Shown here piece after piece: positions 53,754-62,528 of a stretch of 64,000 nt of DNA (the first letter of the stretch is position 1; each line of letters begins with the position of its first letter). The position numbers and the translations under genes were made by a program. Under the pieces are notes generated by a model. It was not told where the DNA came from, ran no database searches, and saw only the letters and a program-made list of their open reading frames with translations. The DNA is from Enterobacteriaceae bacterium UBA2655 (lineage in GTDB: Bacteria > Pseudomonadota > Gammaproteobacteria > Enterobacterales > Enterobacteriaceae), in contig DENB01000057.1 of NCBI GenBank assembly GCA_002359495.1, forward strand, positions 58,640 to 122,639, written 5' to 3'.

Positions 53754-54518
53754 ATGAAAACACAAGCTTCGCCCCAGCGCCCTTATCAGGAAGTCGGAGA
53801 AACGCTGCGCAATATGATTGCGCAACAACGATATGCTGTCGGCGAACGGCTGCCGCCCGAGCGCGAAATCGCCGCGATGCTGAACGTTACCCGTACGCTG
53901 GTGCGCGAAGCCCTGATCATGCTGGAGCTGGAAGGATTGATCGAAGTGCGCCGCGGCGCCGGCATCTATGTGATCAATCACAGCCCGTCGCAGGCCTTGC
54001 CTGCGCGCAGCGCCTGCAATGATGCCGGCCCGTTCGAACTGTTGCAGGCCCGGCAGCTGCTGGAGAGCAATATCGCGGAATTCGCGGCGTTGCAGGCGAC
54101 GCGCGAAGACATCGTTAAAATGCGCCAGGCGCTGGAGCTGGAGGAGAAGGAGCTGACTTCCGGCGCGGTCGAAGGAACAGAAAACGGCGATCGCGATTTT
54201 CATCTGGCGATCGCCGAAGCGACCCACAACAGCATGCTGGTGGAACTGTTTAAGCAGTCCTGGCAGTGGCGGGAAGATAACGTGATGTGGAGCCAGCTGC
54301 ACCGTCATCTGGTCAACAACGACTATCGCAAACAGTGGCTGGGCGATCATAAAAAGATCCTTGCCAGCCTGATTAAAAAGGATGCGCGCGCCGCCAAGCT
54401 GGCGATGTGGCAGCATCTGGAAAACGTCAAACAGCGCCTGCTGGAGTTTTCCGACGTCGATGACCTCTGGTTTGACGGCTACCTGTTCGACTCCTGGCCG
54501 CTGGATAATCAGGCCTGA
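53754..54518 (+). CDS. GntR/FCD-family repressor, UxuR/ExuR-like
   Basis: 254 residues from ATG 53754 (MKTQASPQRPYQEVGETLRN), matching the UxuR N-terminus. ATG 53745 adds three residues and is possible. The winged helix is RLPPEREIAAMLNVTRTLVR then EALIMLELEGLIEVRRGAG, and the FCD effector domain shows DFHLAIAEATHNSMLVELF. It likely represses uxuA and the GH31/MFS operon via the boxes at 52150 and 52255, with fructuronate or a related hexuronate as inducer. It could be UxuR or ExuR. Confidence 0.87.
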   Translation: MKTQASPQRPYQEVGETLRNMIAQQRYAVGERLPPEREIAAMLNVTRTLVREALIMLELEGLIEVRRGAGIYVINHSPSQALPARSACNDAGPFELLQARQLLESNIAEFAALQATREDIVKMRQALELEEKELTSGAVEGTENGDRDFHLAIAEATHNSMLVELFKQSWQWREDNVMWSQLHRHLVNNDYRKQWLGDHKKILASLIKKDARAAKLAMWQHLENVKQRLLEFSDVDDLWFDGYLFDSWPLDNQA

Positions 54519-54808
54519 CCGCCCGCGATTTTCGTCAACGCAACCACTTCCGAATGCTCGATATAGGACGGCAGCTCAGCGAACAGCTTAACAATGTGCG
54601 GCGCATTCAGGTGTTTTTGCAGCAGTTCCTGGGATTGCCACTCTTCGGTCCAGACGAAGCGACGGGGATTTTCGCTGTCGCGGTTAAGTTGATAAGTGAT
54701 GCAGCCCTCTTCCGCCAGCGTAGTTTCAATCACAGCGCGAAATAACGCTTCGACTTTACTTTCATTGCCTGGCTTAACGGTAAACAGCGCGACAACAGGA
54801 ACAGTCAT
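54509..54808 (-). CDS. antibiotic-biosynthesis-monooxygenase (ABM) domain protein (YgiN-like)
   Basis: 99 residues from ATG 54808, which has GGAG at its ribosome site. A longer frame upstream runs through unrelated sequence. The ABM dimeric ferredoxin-like fold is seen in VVALFTVKPGNESKVEALFR, EEGCITYQLNRDSENPRRFV and EEWQSQELLQKHL. Members oxidise quinols or small aromatic compounds without cofactor. Its 3' end overlaps the UxuR-like gene end by ten bases, convergently. Confidence 0.85.
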   Translation of the reverse strand: MTVPVVALFTVKPGNESKVEALFRAVIETTLAEEGCITYQLNRDSENPRRFVWTEEWQSQELLQKHLNAPHIVKLFAELPSYIEHSEVVALTKIAGGQA

Positions 54809-54848
54809 ATCCTTCTCCTCAATGGTTATCAATAAAATCGAAAACGGC

Positions 54849-55256
54849 TCAAAACTCGGACGCTTCGCCCGGCAGCGGCACGGAGAGCGCTTCGCCCTCG
54901 GCTCCGGCATAAAAAATCACCAGTTCGGCCGGCTCATCGGTGGTGTAGCCGCGGTGGGCGCTGTCGATAGTCTCATTTAACGCCTGCCCTGCCGTTATTT
55001 TATGCGTCTCACCGGTTTCCTTATCTTCGATAGTCAGACTGCCGGCAAGCAGGTAAGCAGCGTTAGGCACCGGGTGCGTATGCCACGGCAGCGTATGATG
55101 CGCGGGCAGCGACATGCGTATTACGGTGATTTGCGGTTTGCCGTCCGGGTAGCGTGGGTAAGGCTGGCCGTTCCAGGCTTCTCCGCTCTGCAAAACCTGC
55201 TCACTCTGCGGCGAAGCAACGGATGCTTTTGATTCGTCTGGATGATGATCCTTCAT
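54849..55256 (-). CDS. small cupin-domain protein
   Basis: 135 residues from ATG 55256, preceded by AGGAGG. The cupin metal site is HHTLPWHTHPVPNAAYLLAG (His-x-His and Glu replaced by Asn/Ala) with a second motif ending SAHRGYTTDEPAELVIFY. It is likely a stress or sugar-binding single-domain cupin. The reaction is unknown. It lies 40 bases upstream of the ABM gene on the same strand and may form an operon with it. Confidence 0.82.
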   Translation of the reverse strand: MKDHHPDESKASVASPQSEQVLQSGEAWNGQPYPRYPDGKPQITVIRMSLPAHHTLPWHTHPVPNAAYLLAGSLTIEDKETGETHKITAGQALNETIDSAHRGYTTDEPAELVIFYAGAEGEALSVPLPGEASEF

Positions 55257-55594
55257 GAGTCCTCCTGTTGGATTATCAGGTAAGTGTAGACGCTCCGGTT
55301 TCCCGCTTCGATTGCGCGCTTGCGGCGGGCTACGCTGCCTTACCGCCCGTATAGCTGACAATACTGGGGCAAAATAATATCCGCTTTGGTGCAACGATTC
55401 ATTCGGGTGCAATTTACGCACTGTGAATGAACAAAGCAGGTAGTTACGCTTTGCTTTTTTAACAAACCTTCGTTGTTTAAATTGAGATTCCTGATTAAGG
55501 AAAAGTAGTTAATAATCCTGCAAAAGAGATAAACATAACACTTTCCGATATTTCTGCCGAAGGGCAGACGCGGATTTTTATTTGACGAGGAATC
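55257..55594. other. 338-base divergent intergenic region before the porin gene
   Basis: No gene is seen. It is AT-rich from about 55440 and probably holds the porin promoter and leader. I see no clear operator. Confidence 0.4.
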
Positions 55595-56662
55595 ATGAAA
55601 AAAGTTTTAGCCATTGCGATTATGGCGTTACTTTCTGATAACGCCGCCGCCGCGATGATTTACAATGCCAATGGGAATAAACTCGACTTTTACGGCAGCG
55701 TGCGTGGAAGACATTATTTCAGTGAAAAGTCGAGTCAAGATGGCGACTTCACTTATATTCGTTTCGGCTTCAAAGGCCAGACGAAAATTAATGAATCGAT
55801 GACCGGCTATGGACAGTGGGAATATCAGGTTCAGGCGAATAACGCCGAGTCCAGCGGCAACGGTTCTGATAAAACCCGACTCGGTTTTGCCGGCCTGAAG
55901 TTCGGGCGCTGGGGTTCGATCGATTACGGGCGCAGCTATGGCGTTTATTACGATCTGGCCAGCATTACCGATCTGGCGCCGATCTACGACATCATGACCG
56001 ACAGCTATATGGATGGTTTCATGACGGGTCGCGCCAATAACCTGCTGACTTACCGTAACAAACAGCTGTTCGGCTTCAGTAATCTGTTGTTCACCTTGCA
56101 ATATCAGGGCGCCAATGGGCCTGGAGAAAATAACGATTCTCGCTCGGTTTATACGGCCAATGGCGACGGCTCGGGCGTCAGCCTGGAGTGGGACGTTACC
56201 GACGACCTCGCGCTTCTTGGGGCTTATGCCTCTTCGCGTCGGACCGCTACGCAAAACGCGCTGTTGCTCGGCGAAGGGGAGCGGGCGGAAATCTGGGGCG
56301 TCGGGGTAAAATATAATCCTGGCTCGGCGTGGCTGGCGTTGAAATATTCAGAAGGCCATAATATTACGCCCATCTCCGGCTTTGGTTACGCTAATAAAAC
56401 GCAAAACGTCGAAGCCTATACGCAATATACTTTCCTTAACGGCATCGTTCCTTCCCTGGGGTATTTTCAGTCCGAGGGAAAAGCGCTGGAAGGCTATGGG
56501 AATGTTAAATTGCTGAAGTACGTCGATGCTTCCTTGCGCTATTATCTCAACAAGAACATGTCTGTCTACGGCGATTATCGTATTAATCTTCTCGATAAAA
56601 ACACGCCTTTTAATATTTTAACGGATGATACTTTCGGGCTGGGCATTACCTGGCAGTTTTAA
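55595..56662 (+). CDS. general outer-membrane porin (OmpC/OmpF-type)
   Basis: 355 residues with a short signal peptide (VLAIAIMALLSDNAAAA). The trimeric porin pattern is clear: IYNANGNKLDFYGSVRG, YIRFGFKGQTKINESMTGYG, RLGFAGLKFGRWGSIDYGRS and the terminal Phe (FGLGITWQF) needed for outer-membrane assembly. The constriction loop 3 (about residues 118-140) is diverged and acidic. It stands next to a LysR gene and the RutA/BMP-type module, so it may admit that module's substrate. That is a positional inference. Confidence 0.9.
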   Translation: MKKVLAIAIMALLSDNAAAAMIYNANGNKLDFYGSVRGRHYFSEKSSQDGDFTYIRFGFKGQTKINESMTGYGQWEYQVQANNAESSGNGSDKTRLGFAGLKFGRWGSIDYGRSYGVYYDLASITDLAPIYDIMTDSYMDGFMTGRANNLLTYRNKQLFGFSNLLFTLQYQGANGPGENNDSRSVYTANGDGSGVSLEWDVTDDLALLGAYASSRRTATQNALLLGEGERAEIWGVGVKYNPGSAWLALKYSEGHNITPISGFGYANKTQNVEAYTQYTFLNGIVPSLGYFQSEGKALEGYGNVKLLKYVDASLRYYLNKNMSVYGDYRINLLDKNTPFNILTDDTFGLGITWQF

Positions 56663-56670
56663 TTCAGCCA

Positions 56671-56707
56671 ACCGGCTGTTTGCCTGAACGGCCGGTCTTT
56701 ATTTATC
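56671..56707 (+). terminator. terminator after the porin gene
   Basis: ACCGGC with a 14-base loop and GCCGGT, followed by the T-rich tail CTTTATTTATC, begins eight bases after the porin stop. Confidence 0.6.
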
Positions 56708-56854
56708 ACGAATTCCCGTCTTCTTCCTCTTAATCAGCGCTTTTTAACCTCAGCCCTGCTGCGGATCGGGCAACGCAAAGGTTATACACCTGGTACTGTT
56801 ATTGCATCTTTGCCTGTTACGGGCTCGTTAAGCATGCCCGGCGGGAGGTGACCG

Positions 56855-57769
56855 GTGAATTTAAATACTTATAAATATTTCAATGAAGTCGCGGCGACAG
56901 GCTCTATTCGCCGGGCGGCGGACAGGCTGCATGTCGCGCCTTCTGCGATCAGTCGCCAGATTGCGCTGCTGGAACACAGCCTTGGCATTATGTTGCTTGA
57001 AAGAAGCAACACCGGCATTCAGCTCACCCCTGCGGGCATGATGCTGGAACGCTATACGCGCAAGATGTGTCGGGACCTCGACCGCATTCACGAATCGATA
57101 AAAAATCTTAAGGGGCTTCGCCAGGGCGAAGTGAAAATGTGGGTTATTGAAGCTGTGGTGCAGGAAGTTTTGCCGCGCATTATGACGGAATTCAATAAAA
57201 ATTATCCTGCCATTCAATTTTCCATTAATACCGAATCCTCCGACCGCACGATTGAAGCCATCGTCAGCGATGAGATCGATATCGGCATCGTTTACAACCT
57301 GGGAAATCGCGCCGGTATTGAGATCGTCAAACAATGCCCGGCGCCTGTTCAGTGTCTGGTGTCGCCGACGCATCCGCTGGCGCAACGGCACTCTCTCACT
57401 CTGGAAGATATTTGCGCTTATCCTGTCGCGCTTCCGGTCTCCAGCTTCGGCTTACGGCAGACCTTTGACAAAGTGACCCGCTCGCTGCACCTGATCCCGC
57501 AATCCATCGTGAATACCAATAATCTGGAATTGACCAAGGCGATGGCGATCGCCGGACGGACGCTCACCATAGGCCCGAAGCTCATCGCAGTTAAGGAGAT
57601 CGAGCAGGGATTGCTGTGCGCCGTTCCTGTCGATAATAACGCCATGGCATCGGCGAGCATTGAAATTTGCGTGCATCGCGACCGTTCGCTCTCTTCCGCC
57701 GCGCATCAGTTTCTCAAACAGGTCTGTAAAGAATTCGATCGGATAACGTTCTCCTCTTCCACGCCATAA
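56855..57769 (+). CDS. LysR-family transcriptional regulator of the RutA-like module
   Basis: 304 residues from GTG 56855. The helix-turn-helix is TGSIRRAADRLHVAPSAISR then QIALLEHSLG, and the effector domain includes CLVSPTHPLAQRHSLTLEDI. It precedes the hydrolase, monooxygenase and ABC genes on the same strand with a 253-base gap, and likely activates them. LysR activators usually respond to a pathway metabolite. Confidence 0.87.
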   Translation: MNLNTYKYFNEVAATGSIRRAADRLHVAPSAISRQIALLEHSLGIMLLERSNTGIQLTPAGMMLERYTRKMCRDLDRIHESIKNLKGLRQGEVKMWVIEAVVQEVLPRIMTEFNKNYPAIQFSINTESSDRTIEAIVSDEIDIGIVYNLGNRAGIEIVKQCPAPVQCLVSPTHPLAQRHSLTLEDICAYPVALPVSSFGLRQTFDKVTRSLHLIPQSIVNTNNLELTKAMAIAGRTLTIGPKLIAVKEIEQGLLCAVPVDNNAMASASIEICVHRDRSLSSAAHQFLKQVCKEFDRITFSSSTP

Positions 57770-58022
57770 CTTTTTATTCCGCCGTCTGAAAAGGCTGCGC
57801 TATCAGGTAAGTCATCGCTTCTCCTTATGGCCCAGCGACATATTGTCTGTTTTCAACGGGATTCATTAGCGCCCGCCGCCAGTTGGCCGGCGTGTACTAA
57901 AACAGGCAACGCGGCGTGCTGCACTCAGTATTACTTATCACCAAAATCGCCGTGTTATTTATCAGGCATCGCTTAATTCATAAACCTGACAGGTATGAAA
58001 AAAATCCAATAAGGGTAGAGAG

Positions 58023-58829
58023 ATGCCGAACGTTATCACCAACGGGATAAACACGCACTATGAGATCAGGGGAACGGGCGAGGCGCTGATTTTTGTCTCG
58101 GGCCTCGGCGGAACCGCAGCCTACTGGCAGCCGCAGCTGGAAGCGTTCAGTAAAAATTTCACCGTCGTGACTTACGATCAGCGCGGCGCAGGCCTGTCCG
58201 ATCATCCTGAAGGCCCTTACAGCATCGAAACGCTGGCAGACGATCTGCAAGCATTAATCGACGCGCTAAAGCTGGAACGGCCGATTCTGGTTGGTCACTC
58301 TACAGGCGGCGCGATCGGGCAACACCTTGCCGCCCGGGATCCGCAGCGGCTGGCCGCGATGGTGCTGTACGCCAGCTGGGCGAAATCAGACCGCCATTTC
58401 AACTGGTGCTTTCGTATGCGCCGGGCCTTACTGGTTGGCAGCACCCTGGAAGAGTATGTTCACGGCAGCGCGCTGTTTCTCTATCCGCCGGAGCATCTGA
58501 AAAACCATGCCGAAGTTCTGTCGCCGGCGTTGCTGGCCTCGGCGTCCCGCTTTCCGCAGCGCGAAGTCATACTGAGCCGCATTGACGCCATTATGGCGCA
58601 TGATGCCACCGCCTCGTTGTCGTCCATCCAGACGCCTACGCTGGTGGTCTGCGCGCAGGATGACATTCTTACCCCGCCTTATCAGTCCCGCCTGCTTGCC
58701 GACGCGATTCCAGGGGCGGAACTTAACATCGTGCCACAAGGCGGGCACAGCTTTTCTGAAACCGAAACCACGTTATTCAACCAAATTACGCTCGATTTTC
58801 TGGCGGATGTCCGCCAGTCAGCGCACTGA
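58023..58829 (+). CDS. alpha/beta hydrolase, RutD-like
   Basis: 268 residues. The pattern follows RutD (VSGLGGTAAYWQPQLEAF, TYDQRGAGLSDHPEGPYSI, LFLYPPEHLKNHAEVL). It has a regular nucleophile elbow VGHSTGGAIGQ (Ser93), Asp in CAQDDILTPP and His in GGHSFSETE, so a full Ser-Asp-His triad is present. As I recall, E. coli RutD has GHALG here. RutD speeds hydrolysis of an aminoacrylate or carbamate intermediate of uracil breakdown. The same type of hydrolysis on another ring-opened product is likely. It is 15 bases upstream of the monooxygenase. Confidence 0.8.
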   Translation: MPNVITNGINTHYEIRGTGEALIFVSGLGGTAAYWQPQLEAFSKNFTVVTYDQRGAGLSDHPEGPYSIETLADDLQALIDALKLERPILVGHSTGGAIGQHLAARDPQRLAAMVLYASWAKSDRHFNWCFRMRRALLVGSTLEEYVHGSALFLYPPEHLKNHAEVLSPALLASASRFPQREVILSRIDAIMAHDATASLSSIQTPTLVVCAQDDILTPPYQSRLLADAIPGAELNIVPQGGHSFSETETTLFNQITLDFLADVRQSAH

Positions 58830-58844
58830 TTTAAGGGGATCTGC

Positions 58845-59966
58845 ATGTCTGGTCACGACAACCGAAATGTTGAATTTGGCGTTTTTTTGCCGGTGGGCAA
58901 TGGCGGCTGGATCACCTCCACCACCAGCCCCCAGCTGCCTGCGACTTATGAATACAACAAGCAGGTCGCGATCTTAGCTGAACAGCTGGGTTTCGACTTC
59001 GCGCTGTCGATGGCGAAATGGCGCGGCTACGGCGGCCCTTCGCGGCACTGGGATATTACCCTCGAAAGCCTGACCACTATGGCCGGCCTCGCCGAGGCGA
59101 CGAGCCGTATCGGCGTATGGGGCACGGTGCATACGATGGTGTTCCATCCGGCGGTGGTCGCCAAAATGACCGCCGTGCTCGATCAAATCTCTCGCGGCCG
59201 GTTCGCGCTGAACATCGTTTCCGGTTCTAACCCCTCCGATCAGGGTCAGATGGGCCTCTGGATGGACCTCGATCATGCGGAACGCTATGAGCTCGCCGCT
59301 GAATGGCTCACCGTCCTGAAACGTCTCTGGACCGAGGAACGGGTCGATCATGAAGGCAAGCATTATCAGCTGACCGACTGCATGTCCAATCCGAAGCCAG
59401 CCACGCCGCCGCCCATTATCTGCGCCGGCGCGTCAGACCGCGGCTTCCTGTTCACCATGAAACACTGTACCGCCAGCTTCATGCTCGGCTCCGATCACGA
59501 CGACTTTATCCGAACCGGCCTGCGCGCCAAAGAACTGGCGATGCAGCAGGGCAAGCCGGACTTTAAAACCTACGGGCTTTTTACCATCGTGCCCGGCGTC
59601 ACCGATGCCGAAGCGCGCGAACGCGTCGAGCGCTATGACGCCGGCGTCGACACCGTCGCACTGGATAACCAGACCCGCGAATATTCCGGCGACAAAAGCT
59701 TTAAACAGAACACCATGGCGCAGCGTTTCGTCTCTCAGGGCGAACAGCGTAATTCCATGACGCGCGCGGCGCTGGTCGGCTCGCCCGAGACCATCGGCAC
59801 CAAACTGGCCGCCATTATCAAGGGAGCGAAACTTGATGGCGTAACGGTGATCGTGCCGGACTTTATCGATGATTTACGCACGGTCGGCACCGAGGTGCTG
59901 GAAGTCCTCGAACTGCACGGCGTGAATACCCATGCGCGCGCCTGGCAAAAAAGCCAGCAGCCTTAA
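58845..59966 (+). CDS. LLM-class flavin-dependent monooxygenase, RutA-like
   Basis: 373 residues of the luciferase-like monooxygenase fold, closest by eye to RutA. It reads NVEFGVFLPVGNGGWITST, DFALSMAKWRGYGGPSRHWD, TMAGLAEATSRIGVWGTVHT, RFALNIVSGSNPSDQGQMGL and PPPIICAGASDRGFLF. RutA opens the uracil ring with O2 and reduced FMN. Here no other rut gene (B, C, E, F, G) is present, and transport is by an ABC system. The substrate is therefore probably another heterocycle, amide or purine/pyrimidine derivative. A partner flavin reductase must come from elsewhere. Confidence 0.84.
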   Translation: MSGHDNRNVEFGVFLPVGNGGWITSTTSPQLPATYEYNKQVAILAEQLGFDFALSMAKWRGYGGPSRHWDITLESLTTMAGLAEATSRIGVWGTVHTMVFHPAVVAKMTAVLDQISRGRFALNIVSGSNPSDQGQMGLWMDLDHAERYELAAEWLTVLKRLWTEERVDHEGKHYQLTDCMSNPKPATPPPIICAGASDRGFLFTMKHCTASFMLGSDHDDFIRTGLRAKELAMQQGKPDFKTYGLFTIVPGVTDAEARERVERYDAGVDTVALDNQTREYSGDKSFKQNTMAQRFVSQGEQRNSMTRAALVGSPETIGTKLAAIIKGAKLDGVTVIVPDFIDDLRTVGTEVLEVLELHGVNTHARAWQKSQQP

Positions 59967-60048
59967 TCAACGGCAACGCCTTCGCTGAGCACGCGTTTAT
60001 TCCCTTAATCAATTTTTCTCCGCTATGCGGAATGCCAGGAGCAGAGCT

Positions 60049-61014
60049 ATGAAAATGAAAACGATGTTAACCGCCGCGGTTGCTGTAGCCCTCTTTTGCG
60101 GCTCCGTCGCGCATGCCGAAGAGAACAAACCGCGCGTGGCCGCGCTGTTCACCCAGACCGTGACGCAGGGCACATGGGATATGTCAGGTTACGCGGCGTT
60201 CAAAGCGATGGCGACGCAGGATAACTTCACGCCCAGCTACCTTGAACATACCAGCTACGAGTCCGCGCCTTCAGTGCTGCGTCAGCTGGCTTCCGATGGC
60301 GTGAAGCTGATTATTGCGCACTCTTCCGGCTATTCAGCCGCCATCAAAGAGGTCGCGCCTTCCTTTCCCAATACGCAGTTCGTGCTCTACTCCTATGAAG
60401 GTTCGACGGCGAATCTGCCCAATTATTCGGCCTGGTCAGTTGACTGGGACGAATATGGATTCGTACTGGGCGTACTAGGCGCGATGGCGAGTGAGAACGG
60501 TCATATCGCGGTGATCAGCGGCGAACCTATTCCCTCCGCCGAGCGCACGGTAGAGTTCATCAAAAAAGGAGCAGCCTACGTTAACCCCGGCGTACAGGTG
60601 GATTCCGCTTATGTCGGCTCGTTCACGGACGTGGCTCGCGCCAAGGAGATCGCTACCGGCGCTATCGCCCGGGGAGCGGACTTTATTATTCCTTCAGCCG
60701 ACACCGCCGACGCAGGCATTCAGCAGGCCGCCGATGAGGAAGGGGTGCTGACTATCGGTTCTTACGCCGATCAATCGAAGACGTTCCCCAATTCCGTTAT
60801 GACGTCAACGGTGATGAACTTCAATAAATCCTACGCCGATATCGGCAAGCACTACGCCGATCGCCAACTCGGCAACCGTATCGTCACGGAAGATCTGGCC
60901 ACCAACGGCTGGACGCTCTCAACCCCCTTCGCCCATGTCGGAAAAGATGTGCAGGAGAAGGTGTTTAAAGTCATCGACAAGCTCAAAACCGGCAAACTCA
61001 AGCCAGGAGCCTGA
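60049..61014 (+). CDS. BMP-family ABC transporter substrate-binding protein (PnrA/nucleoside class)
   Basis: 321 residues from ATG 60049, preceded by GGAGCAGAG. The frame also extends 24 bases upstream. A signal peptide (AAVAVALFCGSVAHA) without a lipobox precedes a BMP domain: PRVAALFTQTVTQGTWDMSG, SAAIKEVAPSFPNTQFVLYS, VLGVLGAMASENGHIAVISG and DFIIPSADTADAGIQQAADE. The family binds nucleosides, nucleobases or related heterocycles. It starts the ABC cassette right after the RutA-like gene. Confidence 0.88.
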   Translation: MKMKTMLTAAVAVALFCGSVAHAEENKPRVAALFTQTVTQGTWDMSGYAAFKAMATQDNFTPSYLEHTSYESAPSVLRQLASDGVKLIIAHSSGYSAAIKEVAPSFPNTQFVLYSYEGSTANLPNYSAWSVDWDEYGFVLGVLGAMASENGHIAVISGEPIPSAERTVEFIKKGAAYVNPGVQVDSAYVGSFTDVARAKEIATGAIARGADFIIPSADTADAGIQQAADEEGVLTIGSYADQSKTFPNSVMTSTVMNFNKSYADIGKHYADRQLGNRIVTEDLATNGWTLSTPFAHVGKDVQEKVFKVIDKLKTGKLKPGA

Positions 61015-61016
61015 GG

Positions 61017-62528
61017 ATGAACTCCACTCCTGTCATCGAACTCGATCATGTATCGAAGCGCTACCCCAACGGTTTTGTCGCGCTTGAGAAAGTGTGTTTG
61101 TCATTTTATCCGGGGGAGATCCACGCGCTACTGGGCGAGAACGGCGCGGGTAAGTCGACGTTGATGAATATTCTGTATGGCGTGCATGAACCCAGCGAGG
61201 GAGGCGTGCTGATGAACGGCCGACAGGTGATCCACCGTCGGCCTGCCGATGCTATCGCGAACGGCATCGGCATGGTGCATCAGCATTTCAAACTTGTCGC
61301 GCCGTTTACGGTAGCGGAAAACCTCGCGCTGGTGGCGCGGGGAGAACGGAAGAAGAGGTTCCGCCGCCTGGCCGAGGTCAGGGCCTTTATGCAGGCTTAT
61401 GGCGCCGATCTCGACCCCCGGGCCGTGGTCGGACAACTTCCTCTGGCCTTGCAGCAGCGGGTGGAGATCCTCAAGGCGCTGGTGAACGACACCCGCGTGC
61501 TGTTGCTGGATGAGCCTTCCACCATCCTTACCCCCACGGAGATCGACGCGCTGTACGACACCTTAGGTCGTATTTGCGCGCAGGGTACGGCGGTGGCGGT
61601 CGTCACCCACAATGTGGACGAGGTGCTGTCGCACGCCGACCGCTACACCGTGCTAAGACGAGGAAAAACCAACGGCACGGGACTAACCCGCGGCTGCGCT
61701 CCTGACGTGCTGGTCGAAAAAATCGTAGGCCGGGCGGTAGCGACCGGAACCCGTCTGGGTTCGCCGCGTTCGGCCGGCCGGGAAAGGCTGCGTTTAGACG
61801 CGATGACGCTGCGTCCGGCGAGCGGTTCGCCGGGGCTGCACGCGCTTACCCTGGCGCTGCGCGAACGGGAAGTAACAGGCATAGCGGGCGTCGAAGGCAA
61901 CGGACAAACCGAACTCTTTGAACTGCTGGCAGGCCAGCGTCAGCCCGAGGGTGGGGAGATGAAGCGTTGCGGGCCGGACGTTACCGTCGCGCTGGTGCCG
62001 CAGGACCGCCATCACGAAGGATTGTCGCTGGATCTGCCCGTTTCCCACAACCTGCTCTATCCGAAGATTATGCAGGGTCAATTCCGGCGCGTCGGGCTGC
62101 TGGATCATGCGGCGATAGCGGAGCGCGCCAGGGAGATGATCGCCCGCGCGGATATTCGCACCCACTCTCACGCCAGCCCTGCCCGCTCGCTCTCCGGCGG
62201 CAACCAGCAGAAGATCGTGGTGGCGCGGGCGCTGGCGGAGACGGCGTCAATCATCGTGGTGTATCAACCGACAAGAGGACTGGATATGGCCGCAGCGGAG
62301 GCGGTGCTGTCGCGCCTTGCCCAGGCGGCGGACAGCGGCGCCAGCGTCATGATTATCTCCTCAAACGTCGAGGAGCTTATTCGCGTGTCGGACCGCATTC
62401 TGGTGATGAATGGCGGCAGGATAACCGGCGAAGTCGCCGGCAGTAACATGTCCGTTGAAAAAATCGGCGCCCTGATGACGCAGGGCGCGGGCGCACAGTC
62501 AAAAGCCGCAGAGGGTGAATATGTCTGA
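61017..62528 (+). CDS. ABC transporter ATPase, two modules, BMP-associated (YufO-like)
   Basis: 503 residues. Module 1 has Walker A ALLGENGAGKSTLMNILYG, Q-loop GMVHQHFKLV and Walker B RVLLLDEPSTILTP, with a degenerate signature (LPLALQQRVEILKAL). Module 2 has GVEGNGQTELFELLAG and a full signature SLSGGNQQKIVVARAL, then VVYQPTRGLDMA where most relatives have an acidic Walker B. It begins two bases after the binding-protein stop and overlaps the permease by eight. Confidence 0.9.
   Translation: MNSTPVIELDHVSKRYPNGFVALEKVCLSFYPGEIHALLGENGAGKSTLMNILYGVHEPSEGGVLMNGRQVIHRRPADAIANGIGMVHQHFKLVAPFTVAENLALVARGERKKRFRRLAEVRAFMQAYGADLDPRAVVGQLPLALQQRVEILKALVNDTRVLLLDEPSTILTPTEIDALYDTLGRICAQGTAVAVVTHNVDEVLSHADRYTVLRRGKTNGTGLTRGCAPDVLVEKIVGRAVATGTRLGSPRSAGRERLRLDAMTLRPASGSPGLHALTLALREREVTGIAGVEGNGQTELFELLAGQRQPEGGEMKRCGPDVTVALVPQDRHHEGLSLDLPVSHNLLYPKIMQGQFRRVGLLDHAAIAERAREMIARADIRTHSHASPARSLSGGNQQKIVVARALAETASIIVVYQPTRGLDMAAAEAVLSRLAQAADSGASVMIISSNVEELIRVSDRILVMNGGRITGEVAGSNMSVEKIGALMTQGAGAQSKAAEGEYV

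Noticed and set aside
53736..54416. Minus-strand frame of 226 codons opposite the UxuR-like gene
   Set aside because: It is a complementary shadow of a clear GntR/FCD regulator.
55431..55460. AAAGCA / TGCTTT hairpin followed by T-run before the porin gene
   Set aside because: The stem is only six bases with a 13-base loop and no gene ends just upstream on the plus strand, so a terminator or attenuator is not supported.
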